Below are positions 9,910 through 25,258 of a DNA stretch of 64,000 nucleotides, piece after piece. The DNA is from Candidatus Steffania adelgidicola. GTDB lineage: Bacteria > Pseudomonadota > Gammaproteobacteria > Enterobacterales > Enterobacteriaceae. Every line of letters begins with the position of its first letter. Within the stretch, counting starts at the first letter, position 1. A program made the translations under genes and the position numbers. The DNA is taken from NCBI RefSeq assembly GCF_020541225.1, contig NZ_CP045889.1, positions 806,001 through 870,000 of the forward strand, written 5' to 3'. The notes beneath the pieces are model-generated. The model was not told the origin of the DNA and did no database searches. It saw only the letters and a program-made list of their open reading frames with translations.

Positions 9910-10598
9910 AATAACATCTTTGCTCCATAAATAAGGACATCCTCTAAAAGATTCAGATTGATTAGGCCACTTACTTTTATGAAGAGATTCATATTAAATA
10001 GAAAAAGACAATATATCATGTGCTTGGATAATTCTTCACGCTGAACATCAATCGCAGCACCTAAGTCATTTACTTGATCGTAGTTTCTCTCACCTCCACC
10101 ATCTATCCCTTTATTATAAAAATATTTTACACTATCACCACAATTTCGGAACAAAATGGCGGGAAGGTGAATGCCTACTCCAATACTCTTGAAATCCAGA
10201 ACTGGATATAAAGCGAGATTGTTGCTGTATTCTGCAGTGACAAGGAGTTATTTGAAAACAACACACACCCTCAATTTTTATAACAAAACTATAATCTAAA
10301 AAATGAATTTTAATTATATTATTTTAGTCTTACTTAATCATCCGCTCTGAATACTAGAGGTTTACTAAAGTATGTACTTAAATATTTATTAGGTCTAGAT
10401 ACAAGCCCATCAGAGGTTATATTTTAAATTGTGCAGATTTTATCTTGTTACGAGCATTTATAGAGCATAGTGAATTTTTTGTCTTAAAAAGACAACTAAC
10501 AGAGAAATACGCACTTTTCTAAAAGAATTTCTGGGCATTTATTACAGTTGTTCAACTGTAGCTCATTTTTCTAAATATTACTATTGTTTCAATCGATA

Positions 10599-10642
10599 CT
10601 CTGCATCTCTCTCAATCAAGGGAGCTGTGGGTAGATGCAGAG
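10599..10642. repeat. Inverted repeat, 10-bp arms, 24-base loop
   Basis: CTCTGCATCT at 10599-10608 and AGATGCAGAG at 10633-10642 are perfect reverse complements. It lies about 110 bases beyond the gapA stop in the direction of gapA transcription, so it could mark that transcript's 3' end, but no T-run follows. Confidence 0.6.
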
Positions 10643-10751
10643 ATATTAAGTGAACCTGGATACATCTTTTAATATACAATGCTAATCGATAAAGCTGTAA
10701 AAAATCATTCAGGGCTATACAAAACATTGGTAAAACCTTTTTATGATTAAG

Positions 10752-15280
<4,529 letters not shown>

Positions 15281-15787
15281 ATGATAAATGATAGTACACT
15301 CTATGCTCCGAGCTTGAAACTCGGGGCAATCCTAAAACAGAAGGAGAAGTTCATCACCTGCGCCGAATCCTGCACTGGAGGATGGATATCCAAGAGTATT
15401 ACTGACGTTTCCGGCAGTGCCAACTGGTTTGAATCTGGCTTTATCACCTATAGCAATAGGGCTAAAACGGATCTTCTCGGTGTACGATCCCAAACACTAG
15501 AGCTTTACGGCGCGGTGAGTCATCCCGTAGTGCAAGAGATGGCCTTGGGCGCGTTGCGTGCTGCAAGCGCTGACTACGCAATAGCGATAAGTGGCATTGC
15601 CGGCCCAGATGGTGGGACAATTAAGCAACCAATAGGAACAATTTTGTTTGGATTTGCCGCCATCACCGGAGCATATTTTTCTGAGGATGCGCATTTTAAA
15701 GGCAACAGAGATGCGGTACGCTGTCAAGCCGTCTATTATGCACTGACTACTTTCCTCGCGCGTTTTTTCCCACAAACCACATTATAA
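15281..15787 (+). CDS. pncC: Nicotinamide-nucleotide amidohydrolase (CinA C-terminal family)
   Basis: Deamidates nicotinamide mononucleotide to nicotinate mononucleotide, recycling NMN produced for example by DNA ligase; NadD and LigA are encoded elsewhere in this window. It is 168 aa (E. coli about 165). The catalytic loop ESCTGGWIS with Ser and Thr is at residues 29-37, and the second signature ISGIAGPDGGT is near residue 105. A strong AGGAGA lies 8 bases before the ATG. In E. coli recA follows directly; here an empty spacer follows, so recA is absent from this location. Confidence 0.93.
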   Translation: MINDSTLYAPSLKLGAILKQKEKFITCAESCTGGWISKSITDVSGSANWFESGFITYSNRAKTDLLGVRSQTLELYGAVSHPVVQEMALGALRAASADYAIAISGIAGPDGGTIKQPIGTILFGFAAITGAYFSEDAHFKGNRDAVRCQAVYYALTTFLARFFPQTTL

Positions 15788-16621
15788 CATATTAGCTAAG
15801 TAACTTACTTATAATCAAGTGCCTCTAAACTGAAAGAAAGCGCGGGTGCTCAATCATTTTTTTCTATTTAGTCAGACTAAACTTGACATCGATTTCGCAA
15901 TACGAATATTAACTTTAGTCTTTTCCCTCAGAAGATCATGAAGATGATGAAGATAATGAAGATAATGAAGATAGAGTACTGATAATCAATAACCGATTTT
16001 TTTTCTCCTTGAAAAGGAGAATTCCATTAACTATTAAATACCAAATACTAAGTAGAGTATCTACCTGAATCTTTACTAGAACTTAAGTTAATTAATATGG
16101 ACATTGGTAAAAGTAGAAAAAATAAAAAGTTATCTACTACTGATGTAGTAATACTCTGTTTTTAGTTCACAAGGTGTATATAATTGCTGGTCTATACCTG
16201 ATTTATGCCAATATAGACAGCTAATAGCAAAGAATTTAGAGAGTATCTAAGGATTTTTAAAAGCGCCCTTATAAAAACAGGACAACTTTAACTAGGTTAA
16301 TACCTAGCATACGATACCATATCCCTGCAATGACCACGGCATCTAAAAGCAAAGAATGGCCTCAAGTAATGTGATTACGTAGAAAGAGAGGCAGATTAAA
16401 GTTATCATTTTCATGATAGTGAAAATATTTCGATTACACCATACATAAATGAAGTACTCTTGCAACTAGTATGCAGCATTAGAATATCATTCTAATCTAT
16501 GCAAACCTTAAATGAGGTTAACCTTTAGTGATTTTTATAAAACTATTGTGATAGAAGTTACCAACTGATACTGTGAGTTTTTACGCCATAGATAATCCTC
16601 TACGTCCTTATATTTTACTGA
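15788..16621. other. Spacer where recA/recX would be expected
   Basis: No recA similarity could be recognised in either strand. It holds a 9-bp tandem repeat at 15931-15975 and a hairpin with 8-bp arms at 16003-16021. Confidence 0.5.
15931..15975. repeat. Five copies of a 9-bp tandem repeat
   Basis: Consecutive units of the form GAAGATNAT (last copy degenerate). Read on the plus strand in phase this would encode an acidic Glu-Asp-rich tract, but a stop lies a few codons upstream and no start is present. It may be a relic of an acidic protein tail or a slippage product. Confidence 0.7.
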
Positions 16622-17695
16622 TTATCTTAACTTTACCGTTACACGCGGAGCCAACGTACTCATCAGTTCATAGCTTACGGTATCGGCAGCAGCTGCTACT
16701 TCATCAATTTTAACGTGATTACCCCAAAGCTCAACTTTAGAGCCAATGCGTGCCAGTGGACAAGGTTGTAAATCTACCATTAGCATATCCATAGAAACCC
16801 TTCCAAAAGTTCGCGTTCTTACACCTTCGACCCAGACAGGGGTACCTGTCGGCGCAGAGCGCGGATAGCCATCAGCATAACCGCAGGCAACTACACCAAA
16901 CCTCTGTGTTTCGGCCACTCGACGACGACCACCATAACCAATGCACCCTCCTGCGGGTACTGTTTGTATGGCAATTACTTCACTTTGCAATGTCATAACT
17001 GGTTGAAGACCGATTTCCGCAATATCTTGCCAATCTCCGCTAGGGGACGCACCGTAGAGAACAATGCCAGGACGAACCCATTGCTCATGAGTTTCAGGAT
17101 GCCATAATACAGCAGCGGAATTCGCCAGACACCGTAGAGTACTCATACAATTCCCAGCTGCTTGTTTCACCACCGCCATTTGCGCCGAAACTCCTTCTGG
17201 AAGATTCGCATAAGCGAAATGGGTCATCAAAGTCAACGTTCCTACCTGTTTCAGTTCACTTAGAGCTTGCCACGCAACTGGTAAGCCCTGATCACTGAAA
17301 CCTAGCCGATTCATACCACTATTTAATTTAACATAGATATCCAAAGGTGCTGTTGGCGTCATGTATTTTATAGCGTTAATCTGCCAGTTACTATGCACGA
17401 CTGTAGTTAATTGATAACGATCAATTTCATATAAGTCAGCTATCTGAAAAAAACCCTCAAGAAGCAAAATAGGACCATACCAGCCATTTTCCCGCAGCAC
17501 TATCGCTTCGTCAATCTCTAGCAGAGCAAAACCATCGGTCTTCCGCAGTCCCTGCCAAACAGCGCTCAAGCCATGTCCATATCCATTAGCTTTAACGACT
17601 GACCACACGCGAGCTTGCGACACATACCGGCGGATTACCGCTAAATTTGATTGCAACGCATTGGAATCTAGCATAGCGAGAGTCGGACGGGGCAT
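16622..17695 (-). CDS. alr: Alanine racemase
   Basis: PLP-dependent interconversion of L- and D-alanine, supplying D-Ala for peptidoglycan. From the ATG giving MPRPTLAMLDSNALQ it is 357 aa, matching E. coli Alr (359); an upstream in-frame extension is not family-like, and AAGGAG lies 9 bases before the chosen ATG. The PLP lysine sits in VVKANGYGHGL near residue 34, the second catalytic base tyrosine region is CIGYGGRRR, and YADGYPRSAP and MDMLMVD follow. dnaB, its usual upstream neighbour, is absent. Confidence 0.95.
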   Translation of the reverse strand: MPRPTLAMLDSNALQSNLAVIRRYVSQARVWSVVKANGYGHGLSAVWQGLRKTDGFALLEIDEAIVLRENGWYGPILLLEGFFQIADLYEIDRYQLTTVVHSNWQINAIKYMTPTAPLDIYVKLNSGMNRLGFSDQGLPVAWQALSELKQVGTLTLMTHFAYANLPEGVSAQMAVVKQAAGNCMSTLRCLANSAAVLWHPETHEQWVRPGIVLYGASPSGDWQDIAEIGLQPVMTLQSEVIAIQTVPAGGCIGYGGRRRVAETQRFGVVACGYADGYPRSAPTGTPVWVEGVRTRTFGRVSMDMLMVDLQPCPLARIGSKVELWGNHVKIDEVAAAADTVSYELMSTLAPRVTVKLR

Positions 17696-18619
17696 AAAAA
17701 CACTCCTTATCTCAAGATAAATATTTCTACCATATGCCATCAGCAATACTCGATATACAAGGCACACCATCAAACCTTCGAGTATATGGCTAAGCAACTT
17801 CATTTAAACTATATAAGATCGACCAAAAAAACAGAGTGCGAGCCAACAAGCGATAGCTTGTTTTTTTGTTTTTTACAACTAGTTTGGCATCTACTAAATA
17901 CGCAGGAAAACGCTTCTAATTCAAAAGATAACTATCTTAGTTTGACTTATTATTACATATTGTCTCAATCATGCCAAAAATAGAGTAATAACACAGTTAC
18001 TCTCTTTTACACCCTTTAAACAAGGGAATTAATTTCGGTTTATTCCTTTTACCATACTTTGAATGAAGCAGATAATCATCTCAAAAACTCCTAATGCTCC
18101 TTTGATCGTTATGGATAAGCGTACATTATAGAAATTACATAACCTAATTATGTTAAGACAGATATCTGGTATACATATATTACTAGACTGTGACTTGCAT
18201 AGCTGCATAGTACTTACTATGATAGTCCGTTGAAACTTTAAAATCCTTTTATATACCTGATATTTTTTACAATAAAACATCATAACCTGCACTAATTTAC
18301 TTATTTTTAAGCACTTGCTCATAAAATTATCCGTTTTAATAATCAAACGTAATCAATATAAAAAGCAATGTATAGATATATGATTCTTTATAATGTAAAG
18401 TGTATTTCCTACATACAGCTGATTTAATCCTCAGCATCTCTTTCACTAAAGAAAGACCCGGGAAAACTATACTCTGGGATAATATTTTCTAGCATAACGA
18501 TTAATGTATAATCTGATGGAAATATAAGAGGAGAAGGAGAAGTGAAAAACCCCACGTGCTAGCAATTTGTAGGCTAATATTTTCTTTATCTAAAGAAAGC
18601 AATAGAAACAAATAGTTTG
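17696..18619. other. AT-rich spacer
   Basis: About 0.9 kb between alr and the purM pseudogene. It contains one intrinsic terminator at 17845-17873. purN, which usually follows purM, is not recognisable. A 105-codon minus-strand open frame at 18029-18346 has no recognisable similarity. Confidence 0.55.
17845..17873 (+). terminator. Rho-independent terminator
   Basis: 7-bp stem AACAAGC / GCTTGTT with loop GATA, running into a T-rich tract (five more T, G, six T). It faces plus-strand transcription, but the adjacent gene alr is on the minus strand, so its own gene has probably been lost. Confidence 0.7.
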
Positions 18620-19658
18620 TCCACGGATCACAACCCGCTGCTCACCGTTAGATAGTTGAATAGTTCCCAGCACCCAAGTATTTTCTCCTAAACGAGCAAG
18701 AATATTCAAAACCTGCCGGGTGCTGTTCTCGGGAACAGCAATAATCATACCGACACATAATTAAAAAATCGTTATATTTCATAACGACTAACGTTACCAA
18801 ATTACTGCATCCAACAGAATACAACCGGCCACTGCCAGCTATTGTCATTAATCACCGTCTGAGTACCAACTGGTAAACTGCCTGTAATATTTCCCCAGAA
18901 TCCACTCCCAGTCAAAGGCGCGATCAAATGGAGCTCAATCTGTCTCGATTAGAGACAGTAAAAATATGACGTAAATACGCGTCGGCATTAGCAGCTGATC
19001 TGCTAGCGCTTTATCTCTCATTTTCGTTCGCACTGGGTCACTCTGAATTCAGGATAAAATTTTACGTCTTACAGTGTAACCATTAGCATGTAATCCACTA
19101 GAACCCAACACTATTAACGCATCGCCAATCTGTACTTTGCTGCCATCCATAATATCCGATTTTTCTACTACACCGATGCAAAAGCTAACGATATCACAAT
19201 CCTCGTTGTGGTACATACCTGGCATTCCTGCCGTTTTACTTCCGACGAGTGCACATCCGGATTGCCTCCACTCCATACCAATACCATTTATGACCGAAGT
19301 CACAATATCGATATCTAGTCTAGCAGTAGCATGCATAACAGTCAAGAAAACATAGTTCTGAACCTTGAATCACTAAATCGTTCACAGATTGCTACCAAAT
19401 CAATACCGATAGTATCATAACATTTTAAATCTATAGCCAGACGGAGTTTAGTTCCAACGCTATCAGTACCTAAAAGCAAAATCGGATCATGATATTTCTG
19501 GGATGATGCGCATAATTCAGCCAAACTCCCAAACCTACCCATCACCTCTAAACGTCTAGTCTGTTTCACCATATACCTTTAATACAGTCTACCAACGCCG
19601 TACCTGCATCTATATTCACAGCTGCGTCTTTGTAACGAAGGCAATACTGTGAATCACT
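18620..19658 (-). pseudogene. purM: purM pseudogene (phosphoribosylformylglycinamidine cyclo-ligase)
   Basis: Remnant of the AIR synthetase of purine synthesis, spread over all three minus-strand frames. Recognisable pieces in order: [20 protein letters not shown] at about 19575-19634; [25 protein letters not shown] and IGIDLVAIC at 19390-19570; NDLVIQG in a shifted frame; [16 protein letters not shown] and SSGLHANGY at 19060-19320; LIAPLTGSGFWGNI near 18900; and GMIIAVPENSTRQVLNILA to GEQRVV at 18630-18750. At least three frameshifts plus in-frame stops separate these, and no intact start remains. Order and spacing match the 345-residue E. coli protein, so this is nearly full length but inactivated. 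Confidence 0.92.
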
Positions 19659-20910
19659 GCAAGATCTCTATAGAGATAATATCTTGCTTAGCAAGCTAAC
19701 GTTGATTTTTTTGCTGATCAGCCCTACTCGGAAAGGGGCAGAATGCGATTCTTTTTAAGAATATTATATTCTACCATATCCTATAATATTTTTTAGATTA
19801 GAATGATTTGAAAAACTTAAAACGGATTAATCTAATGCTTTATGGTAGGATTGAAGGATATGTATGCAATATGATCCCCAACGTTTTAGGATAAGAAAAC
19901 CCCTATGTTTTAGCATATCTTTTATTCGTTCGTCATATCTTTTAGTTTATTATGTTTCTAGATATGGAAGTAACAAAAGATAGGCCTCCATTGCTCATTC
20001 TTTCATATACAGTCAATTGCATACCCCCCCTTTTTTCCACTAGTAACCAATGAATAGACAGTAAGAGATGCGTGGCGTAGATCGTACAATCAACCCTCTA
20101 TATTTAACATCATATTTGTATTCAACAGGTCAAGAAGAACTAATAGATATTGCTTATGCTACGTAACTCAAAGTAAAGTTTTAGATATCATTTGACATAT
20201 TTAATGCTTGCTGATTCACATCACATGAATTCTCCATTTTTTCTGATGCAAACAATAAACCATGCCTATTTTCGCCGTATTAACGGACCGTTGACATAGA
20301 AGAATGACAGTTTTCTCCTGCTTAATAAGAGAAGAAGGCCTTTTACAGAAAAAATCCCTGTATCAGTAACTTACTGGAAGTAGTAGATCATTTAATGATA
20401 CATATTGAAAGATCGTCCCTGTATCGTACTAAAAAAAGTAGATACAAGGCATAACGCATCTGAAGTGTAAGGCTGATGTTGATCATGGGTTATCGTCTCG
20501 CTATCAGGATAACCATCCTGGTATCCTAATCTCCTCCAAAATCAGCACTCATGCAGGATGAGAAAACTTAAATAATATCCACTATTATTAAGCCGTTTAC
20601 TTTTCGTTTAAAAAATAAGCAGCATCGGATATTGCAAATCAATTTTGCAGTGCTTTACATCAAAGAATCACGTATCGAGATCACGATATAATGTGATAAT
20701 TAATGCTCGTCAAAAAGATCCATTCAGAGTATTTAATTTAAGATTGATATCCCACCACCTATTCGTTTATGATTTTGCCTACCATGACAAATAAATCCGA
20801 ACAGTGAATATATAACAAGAATTTGACAGAAGACTCCTGGTGTTTTTAAGTCAATTCTGCATAGTACTCTTTACAACTAGATCGACTCTGTTTATAGTTT
20901 AATCAAATGT
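19659..20910. other. Spacer between the purM pseudogene and tRNA-Ser
   Basis: About 1.25 kb, AT-rich with stops in all frames. Some stretches (for example plus strand near 20070-20165) are less AT-rich and could be old coding sequence, but I could not assign them. Confidence 0.5.
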
Positions 20911-20995
20911 GGAAGAGTGGCCGAGCGGTTGAAGGCACCGGTCTTGAAAACCGATGAAGGACAACCTTCCGTGGGTTCGAATCCCACCTCTTCCG
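20911..20995 (+). tRNA. serT: tRNA-Ser (anticodon UGA)
   Basis: Class II tRNA. The acceptor stem GGAAGAG pairs with CTCTTCC. The D-arm GCCGAGCGGTTGAAGGC, the anticodon stem CCGGT/ACCG-type with loop CTTGAAA (anticodon TGA), a long variable arm, and the T-arm GTGGG-TTCGAAT-CCCAC are all present, then discriminator G. The 3' CCA is not encoded (TTA follows), unlike E. coli serT, so CCA must be added after transcription. In E. coli serT lies near tusE with yccA between; here only about 110 bases separate them. Confidence 0.96.
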
Positions 20996-21108
20996 TTATA
21001 ATAAACAATATGTTGCTAATTTTATTATACTCAACGCGCTCTGCAATGAGCGTGTCTTTTACTTTCCTATTTACTACTGTACTCTCCTAATCAGCTAAGA
21101 AGAAATAC

Positions 21109-21435
21109 ATGGAATTTCACGACATAGAAATCGCTACTGATGCTCAAGGATATTTGAGCTACCTGACGGACTGGAGCGAAGAGCTGGCGGTGGAAATCGC
21201 CCGACTAGAAGGCATTACCCTTAGTGAAAAACATTGGCAGGTGATCTACTTTGTTCGCGAATTTTATTTACGATATAATATATCACCTGCAATCCGAATA
21301 CTGGTAAAATCCATAGAAAAAACCTATGGAAAAGAGCAGGGGAATAGCCGTTATCTTTTTCGCTTGTTTCCTCAAGGGGCCGCTAAGCAGGCCACGAAAA
21401 TTGCTGGCCTGCCTAAACCGGCTAAATGCCTTTAG
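21109..21435 (+). CDS. tusE: Sulfur-relay protein TusE (DsrC family)
   Basis: Accepts persulfide sulfur from TusBCD and passes it to MnmA for 2-thiolation of U34 in tRNAs for Lys, Glu and Gln. It is 108 aa (E. coli 109). [20 protein letters not shown] in the middle, the [13 protein letters not shown] helix and the C-terminal arm [10 protein letters not shown] with the reactive penultimate cysteine are all present. It is intact and stands alone beside tRNA-Ser. Confidence 0.95.
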   Translation: MEFHDIEIATDAQGYLSYLTDWSEELAVEIARLEGITLSEKHWQVIYFVREFYLRYNISPAIRILVKSIEKTYGKEQGNSRYLFRLFPQGAAKQATKIAGLPKPAKCL

Positions 21436-22658
21436 CATGAAATATGGAAGAAATTGAATTTATTTAAACTCTACTAATGATTTCCAGTTTTGCTAGGTAG
21501 AATTAAAGACAGCCATGCTGTTAATCATAAAATTATGATAGACTACAATACCAGGAAGAGTGCCAGTATACAACGCGGTTGTAATCTTATGCATACAGGC
21601 ATCTTTCAAGACTCATATCCCGTCACTAGACGTATATCGCCTCTCATAATCTAACAATTTTTTACTCCTCAGGATTAACTCCATTAACACTTCATTATAG
21701 AGCTAAATACATTGGAATACCTCACCCTGAAAGTTTTTTACTATGATAGAATGGTGGATGATTTTACGAAATGTTTTTATACATGCATAAAAACTCTTGA
21801 TGATACTCCTCGTTTTAGGAGATGGAATGGGGTAACACATTACTTAACATTACATCCTTAATACACAATCATCTTTGATGATTTTCCCATGTAAAAATTT
21901 ATTCCTCGAATCAAAAAAAATCCGCATATCACTTTATTCTCTTCAATATCTTATGCTCATACCATAACATCTACAGATGTGATTGAATATTTTAACGAGT
22001 TAATGGTCTCAGTGTACTATAAGTTACCGAACTTTTAGCTTTAAAGAGTATTATCTTTAGTAATATTACTTACTTTTAGCAAGTAACTGTCTAATCATTA
22101 TAATCTTTCTCTATTAATCATATGGTTTAATAGGCGATTGCACCATCTATCATCGTTAAAACCATCAGGGTATCTATAATGATTCCGAATCAAATACCCA
22201 AACAATCATTTTAAGTCACCACTCGAAATTTTACATCTAAAAATATAAGCAGGTTAGATTAAGCTGCTGACAGCACGGATGATCCAACGACATAGTGTAA
22301 GATCACATGGGTGTATTGATAATTAGATTATCCAACATGAAATTATTTTCATGAAAATATTTAAAAAATTCTAGTTAAATAAAATAGTTAATGAATTTCA
22401 GAGGAAAATATTCGTTAATATGGGCTGGAGCTATTCCAATAGCATTTGCTTTAATACTGTCCACTTAAACATCGGTGCGGGATAAAACCGTCAAGCGGAT
22501 TTATTACGTGCTCCGTAAATATTAATAGAAAATGATTGAGACAGACGTTATATGTTGTTGACGCCATTGCTTATCAGCTATGCTAGACATCCTAGTATCT
22601 ATATTTCATAAACTCCCTGCACGCATCGCCGTATTTCACTTAAGGACAACTGGCTGCC
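21436..22658. other. AT-rich spacer upstream of leuS
   Basis: About 1.2 kb with no recognisable gene. In E. coli lnt and corC lie upstream of leuS, but no similarity to either could be made out. The last 30 bases carry the leuS ribosome binding site (AAGGAC). Confidence 0.5.
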
Positions 22659-25244
22659 ATGCAAGAACTTTATCGCCCAGAAGAGGTAGAATCCACTGCC
22701 CAACAATCCTGGAATGAAAACGATACCTTCAGGGTTACCGAAGACCCCAGCAAGGAAAAATATTACTGCGTCTCCATGCTACCCTATCCCTCCGGGAACT
22801 TACATATGGGGCATGTGCGCAATTACACCATCGGCGATGTAATATCCCGCTATCAGCGCATGCTGGGTAAAAATGTTCTGCAGCCTATCGGCTGGGACGC
22901 CTTCGGCCTGCCCGCCGAAGGGGCGGCAGTAAAAAACAATACTGCACCAGCTCGGTGGACTTATGATAATATTAATTACATGAAAAACCAGCTAAAACTT
23001 CTAGGTTTCAGTTACGACTGGAGTCGTGAGATTACTACCTGCCATCCCGAATATTACCGCTGGGAGCAGTGGTTTTTTACGAAGTTATATGAAAAGGGCC
23101 TGGTTTATAAAAAGACATCAGCAGTTAACTGGTGCCCCCAGGATCAGACGGTTCTGGCCAATGAACAGGTGATCAATGGTTGTTGCTGGCGTTGTGATAC
23201 TAAAGTTGAACGAAACGAAATCCCTCAATGGTTTATAAAAATTACTGCCTACGCCGAGGAACTCCTAAATGATTTAGATAAATTAGAGAGTTGGCCTGAG
23301 CAAGTAAAAACGATGCAACGACACTGGATCGGCCGTTCAGAGGGAATAGAAATCACCTTTCAGGTCGCAGACAATAAAGAAACCCTCACAGTCTACATAA
23401 CCCATATAGAAACTTTTCTAAACGCCACTTATATTGCCCTAGCAGTTAACCATCCTCTCTCGCTGAAGGCGGCCTCGTCTAATCCGGTACTATCTGATTT
23501 TATTCAAGAATGTCGCATTACTACAGTGTGCGAAGCACAGATAGCAAAAATGAAAAAAAAGGGGATTACGACTAACCTCAACGCCTTACATCCCCTAACG
23601 GGAAAGATGTTACCGATCTGGGTTGCTAATTTTGTGCTAATGGATGATGGCAATGGCGCCGTTCTGGTAGCACCAGAATATCATCAGTGCGACTTTCAAT
23701 GCATCCCAGAACATGATTTTCCGTTACAACGCCCTATTCTCCCATACTCTAACGACAAAGAACCAGATATCAGCCCGAAGTCTATGCCCCAAAACGATAT
23801 ATCTTGCATATGCAATCAATATGAAAATCCAAATGTGCACACTGGATGTAATATGATTCCGGATCTATTACTAAAAACCGGCGTCGGCACCCGAAAAACA
23901 CACTACCGCTTACGCGATTGGAGCGTTTCCCGGCAACGCTACTGGGGAGCACCGATACCAATGATGACACTTAAAGACGGCAGTATTATACCGACGCCAG
24001 AAGATCAACTACCTGTTATCCTACCAGAAAATATCGTGATGAACGGCATTTCCAATCCCTTAAAGACCGATTTCGAATGGGCAAAAACTACTTATCGGGG
24101 TCAGCCCGCCTTACGTGAAACTGATACTTTTGATACTTTCATGGAATCCTCTTGGTATTACGCACGCTATACTTGCCCGCATTATCATCATGGTATGCTT
24201 GATCCACTGGCAGCCAACTATTGGCTCCCAGTGGATCAATACATCGGTGGCATCGAACATGGTCTCATGCATTTGATGTATTTCCGTTTTTATCATAAGC
24301 TACTACGCGACGCTGGTTTAGTCACTTCTGACGAACCTACTAATCGCTTGCTATGTCAAGGCATGGTACTGGCCGATGCCTTTTACTACCTAACCGATAA
24401 TGGGGAACGTATATGGGTATCACCAGTGGAGGTCCACGTAGCACGCGATGAGACAGGTCGCATTGTCAACGCAACTGATAGCACTGGCCGAACGCTAGTT
24501 TACGCGGGTATCAGTAAAATGTCGAAATCAAAAAATAATGGGATCGATCCGCAGGAAATAATAAAAAAATACGGCGCTGATACTCTACGTCTGTTTATAA
24601 TGTTTGCCTCTCCACCGGAAATGACGCTTGAATGGCAGGAATCCGGTCTGGAAGGTGCTAACCGATTTTTAAAACGCCTCTGGAAACTGGTGTATAAGCA
24701 TACACAACTTCCTCTGGTGAGTGCGCTAGATATCACCACTTTAAACGACAAACAAAAAGCAACGAGGCGCGAAATACATCAAACTATTGCTAAAGTTACT
24801 GATGATATTGGACGACGTCAAACATTTAACACTGCAATTTCTGCCATTATGTCGTTGTTTAATAAACTAGTGCATATACACCCGACAACATCTCAGGATT
24901 GCGCTCTTCGGCAGGAAGCCTTGATGGCAGTCGTAAGGATGTTGCATCCTTTCACCCCACATGCTTGCTTTACGCTTTGGCGGGCACTAGGCGGAGAAGG
25001 AAATATTGATAACGCACCCTGGCCAGTTGCGGATAAAATGGCCATGCTGGCAGAAGAGAAACTAGTAATCATTCAAATCAACGGTAGAGTACGTGGTAAA
25101 ATTAAAGTACCTGCGGATGCAGACGAAACCCTGGTATGTAAACGCGCTTCTCAGGAAGCTTTGGTGGCCAAGTATCTTAAAGGCACTGCAATACGTAAGG
25201 TCATTTACATTCCTGGTAGACTAATAAATCTAGTCTTGGTTTAA
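22659..25244 (+). CDS. leuS: Leucyl-tRNA synthetase, editing site apparently eroded
   Basis: Charges tRNA-Leu. It is 861 aa (E. coli 860) and numbering runs in register with E. coli through at least residue 345. The synthetic site is intact: HMGH at residues 49-52 and KMSKSKNNG near residue 620. The CP1 editing domain is not. The E. coli motif TTRPDT (247-252) reads ITHIET, keeping T248 and T252 but losing T247, R249, P250 and D251. GHDQRD (340-345) reads EYHQCD, keeping D345 but losing D342. The rest of CP1 is also unusually divergent, while the flanking sequence ([18 protein letters not shown]) is strongly conserved. It heads an operon with lptE, holA and nadD. Confidence 0.96.
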   Translation: MQELYRPEEVESTAQQSWNENDTFRVTEDPSKEKYYCVSMLPYPSGNLHMGHVRNYTIGDVISRYQRMLGKNVLQPIGWDAFGLPAEGAAVKNNTAPARWTYDNINYMKNQLKLLGFSYDWSREITTCHPEYYRWEQWFFTKLYEKGLVYKKTSAVNWCPQDQTVLANEQVINGCCWRCDTKVERNEIPQWFIKITAYAEELLNDLDKLESWPEQVKTMQRHWIGRSEGIEITFQVADNKETLTVYITHIETFLNATYIALAVNHPLSLKAASSNPVLSDFIQECRITTVCEAQIAKMKKKGITTNLNALHPLTGKMLPIWVANFVLMDDGNGAVLVAPEYHQCDFQCIPEHDFPLQRPILPYSNDKEPDISPKSMPQNDISCICNQYENPNVHTGCNMIPDLLLKTGVGTRKTHYRLRDWSVSRQRYWGAPIPMMTLKDGSIIPTPEDQLPVILPENIVMNGISNPLKTDFEWAKTTYRGQPALRETDTFDTFMESSWYYARYTCPHYHHGMLDPLAANYWLPVDQYIGGIEHGLMHLMYFRFYHKLLRDAGLVTSDEPTNRLLCQGMVLADAFYYLTDNGERIWVSPVEVHVARDETGRIVNATDSTGRTLVYAGISKMSKSKNNGIDPQEIIKKYGADTLRLFIMFASPPEMTLEWQESGLEGANRFLKRLWKLVYKHTQLPLVSALDITTLNDKQKATRREIHQTIAKVTDDIGRRQTFNTAISAIMSLFNKLVHIHPTTSQDCALRQEALMAVVRMLHPFTPHACFTLWRALGGEGNIDNAPWPVADKMAMLAEEKLVIIQINGRVRGKIKVPADADETLVCKRASQEALVAKYLKGTAIRKVIYIPGRLINLVLV

Positions 25245-25258
25245 ATAGAAGGACACTT

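Larger units (their letters stand above)
9472..10751. other. AT-rich spacer, no gene recognised
   Basis: About 1.3 kb between ygiB and gapA, where tolC and yeaD-like neighbours might once have been. A minus-strand open frame of 120 codons at 9792-10154 has no recognisable family and is low-complexity in its second half. Perfect hairpins lie at 9881-9909 (13-bp arms, 3-base loop) and 10599-10642 (10-bp arms, 24-base loop). Confidence 0.6.

Noticed and set aside
9792-10154. 120-codon minus-strand open frame upstream of ygiB
   Set aside because: No recognisable family, poor codon use and an inverted repeat inside; length is plausible by chance in AT-rich decayed DNA.
16003-16021. Terminator at the hairpin with 8-bp arms
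   Set aside because: The T-run precedes the stem on the plus strand and there is no T-run after it on either strand.
15788-16621. recA remnant downstream of pncC
   Set aside because: Position and an acidic-coding repeat suggested it, but no RecA core motif could be found in any frame.
18029-18346. 105-codon minus-strand open frame
   Set aside because: Rich in Ile, Cys and Lys with no family resemblance or ribosome binding site; probably chance.
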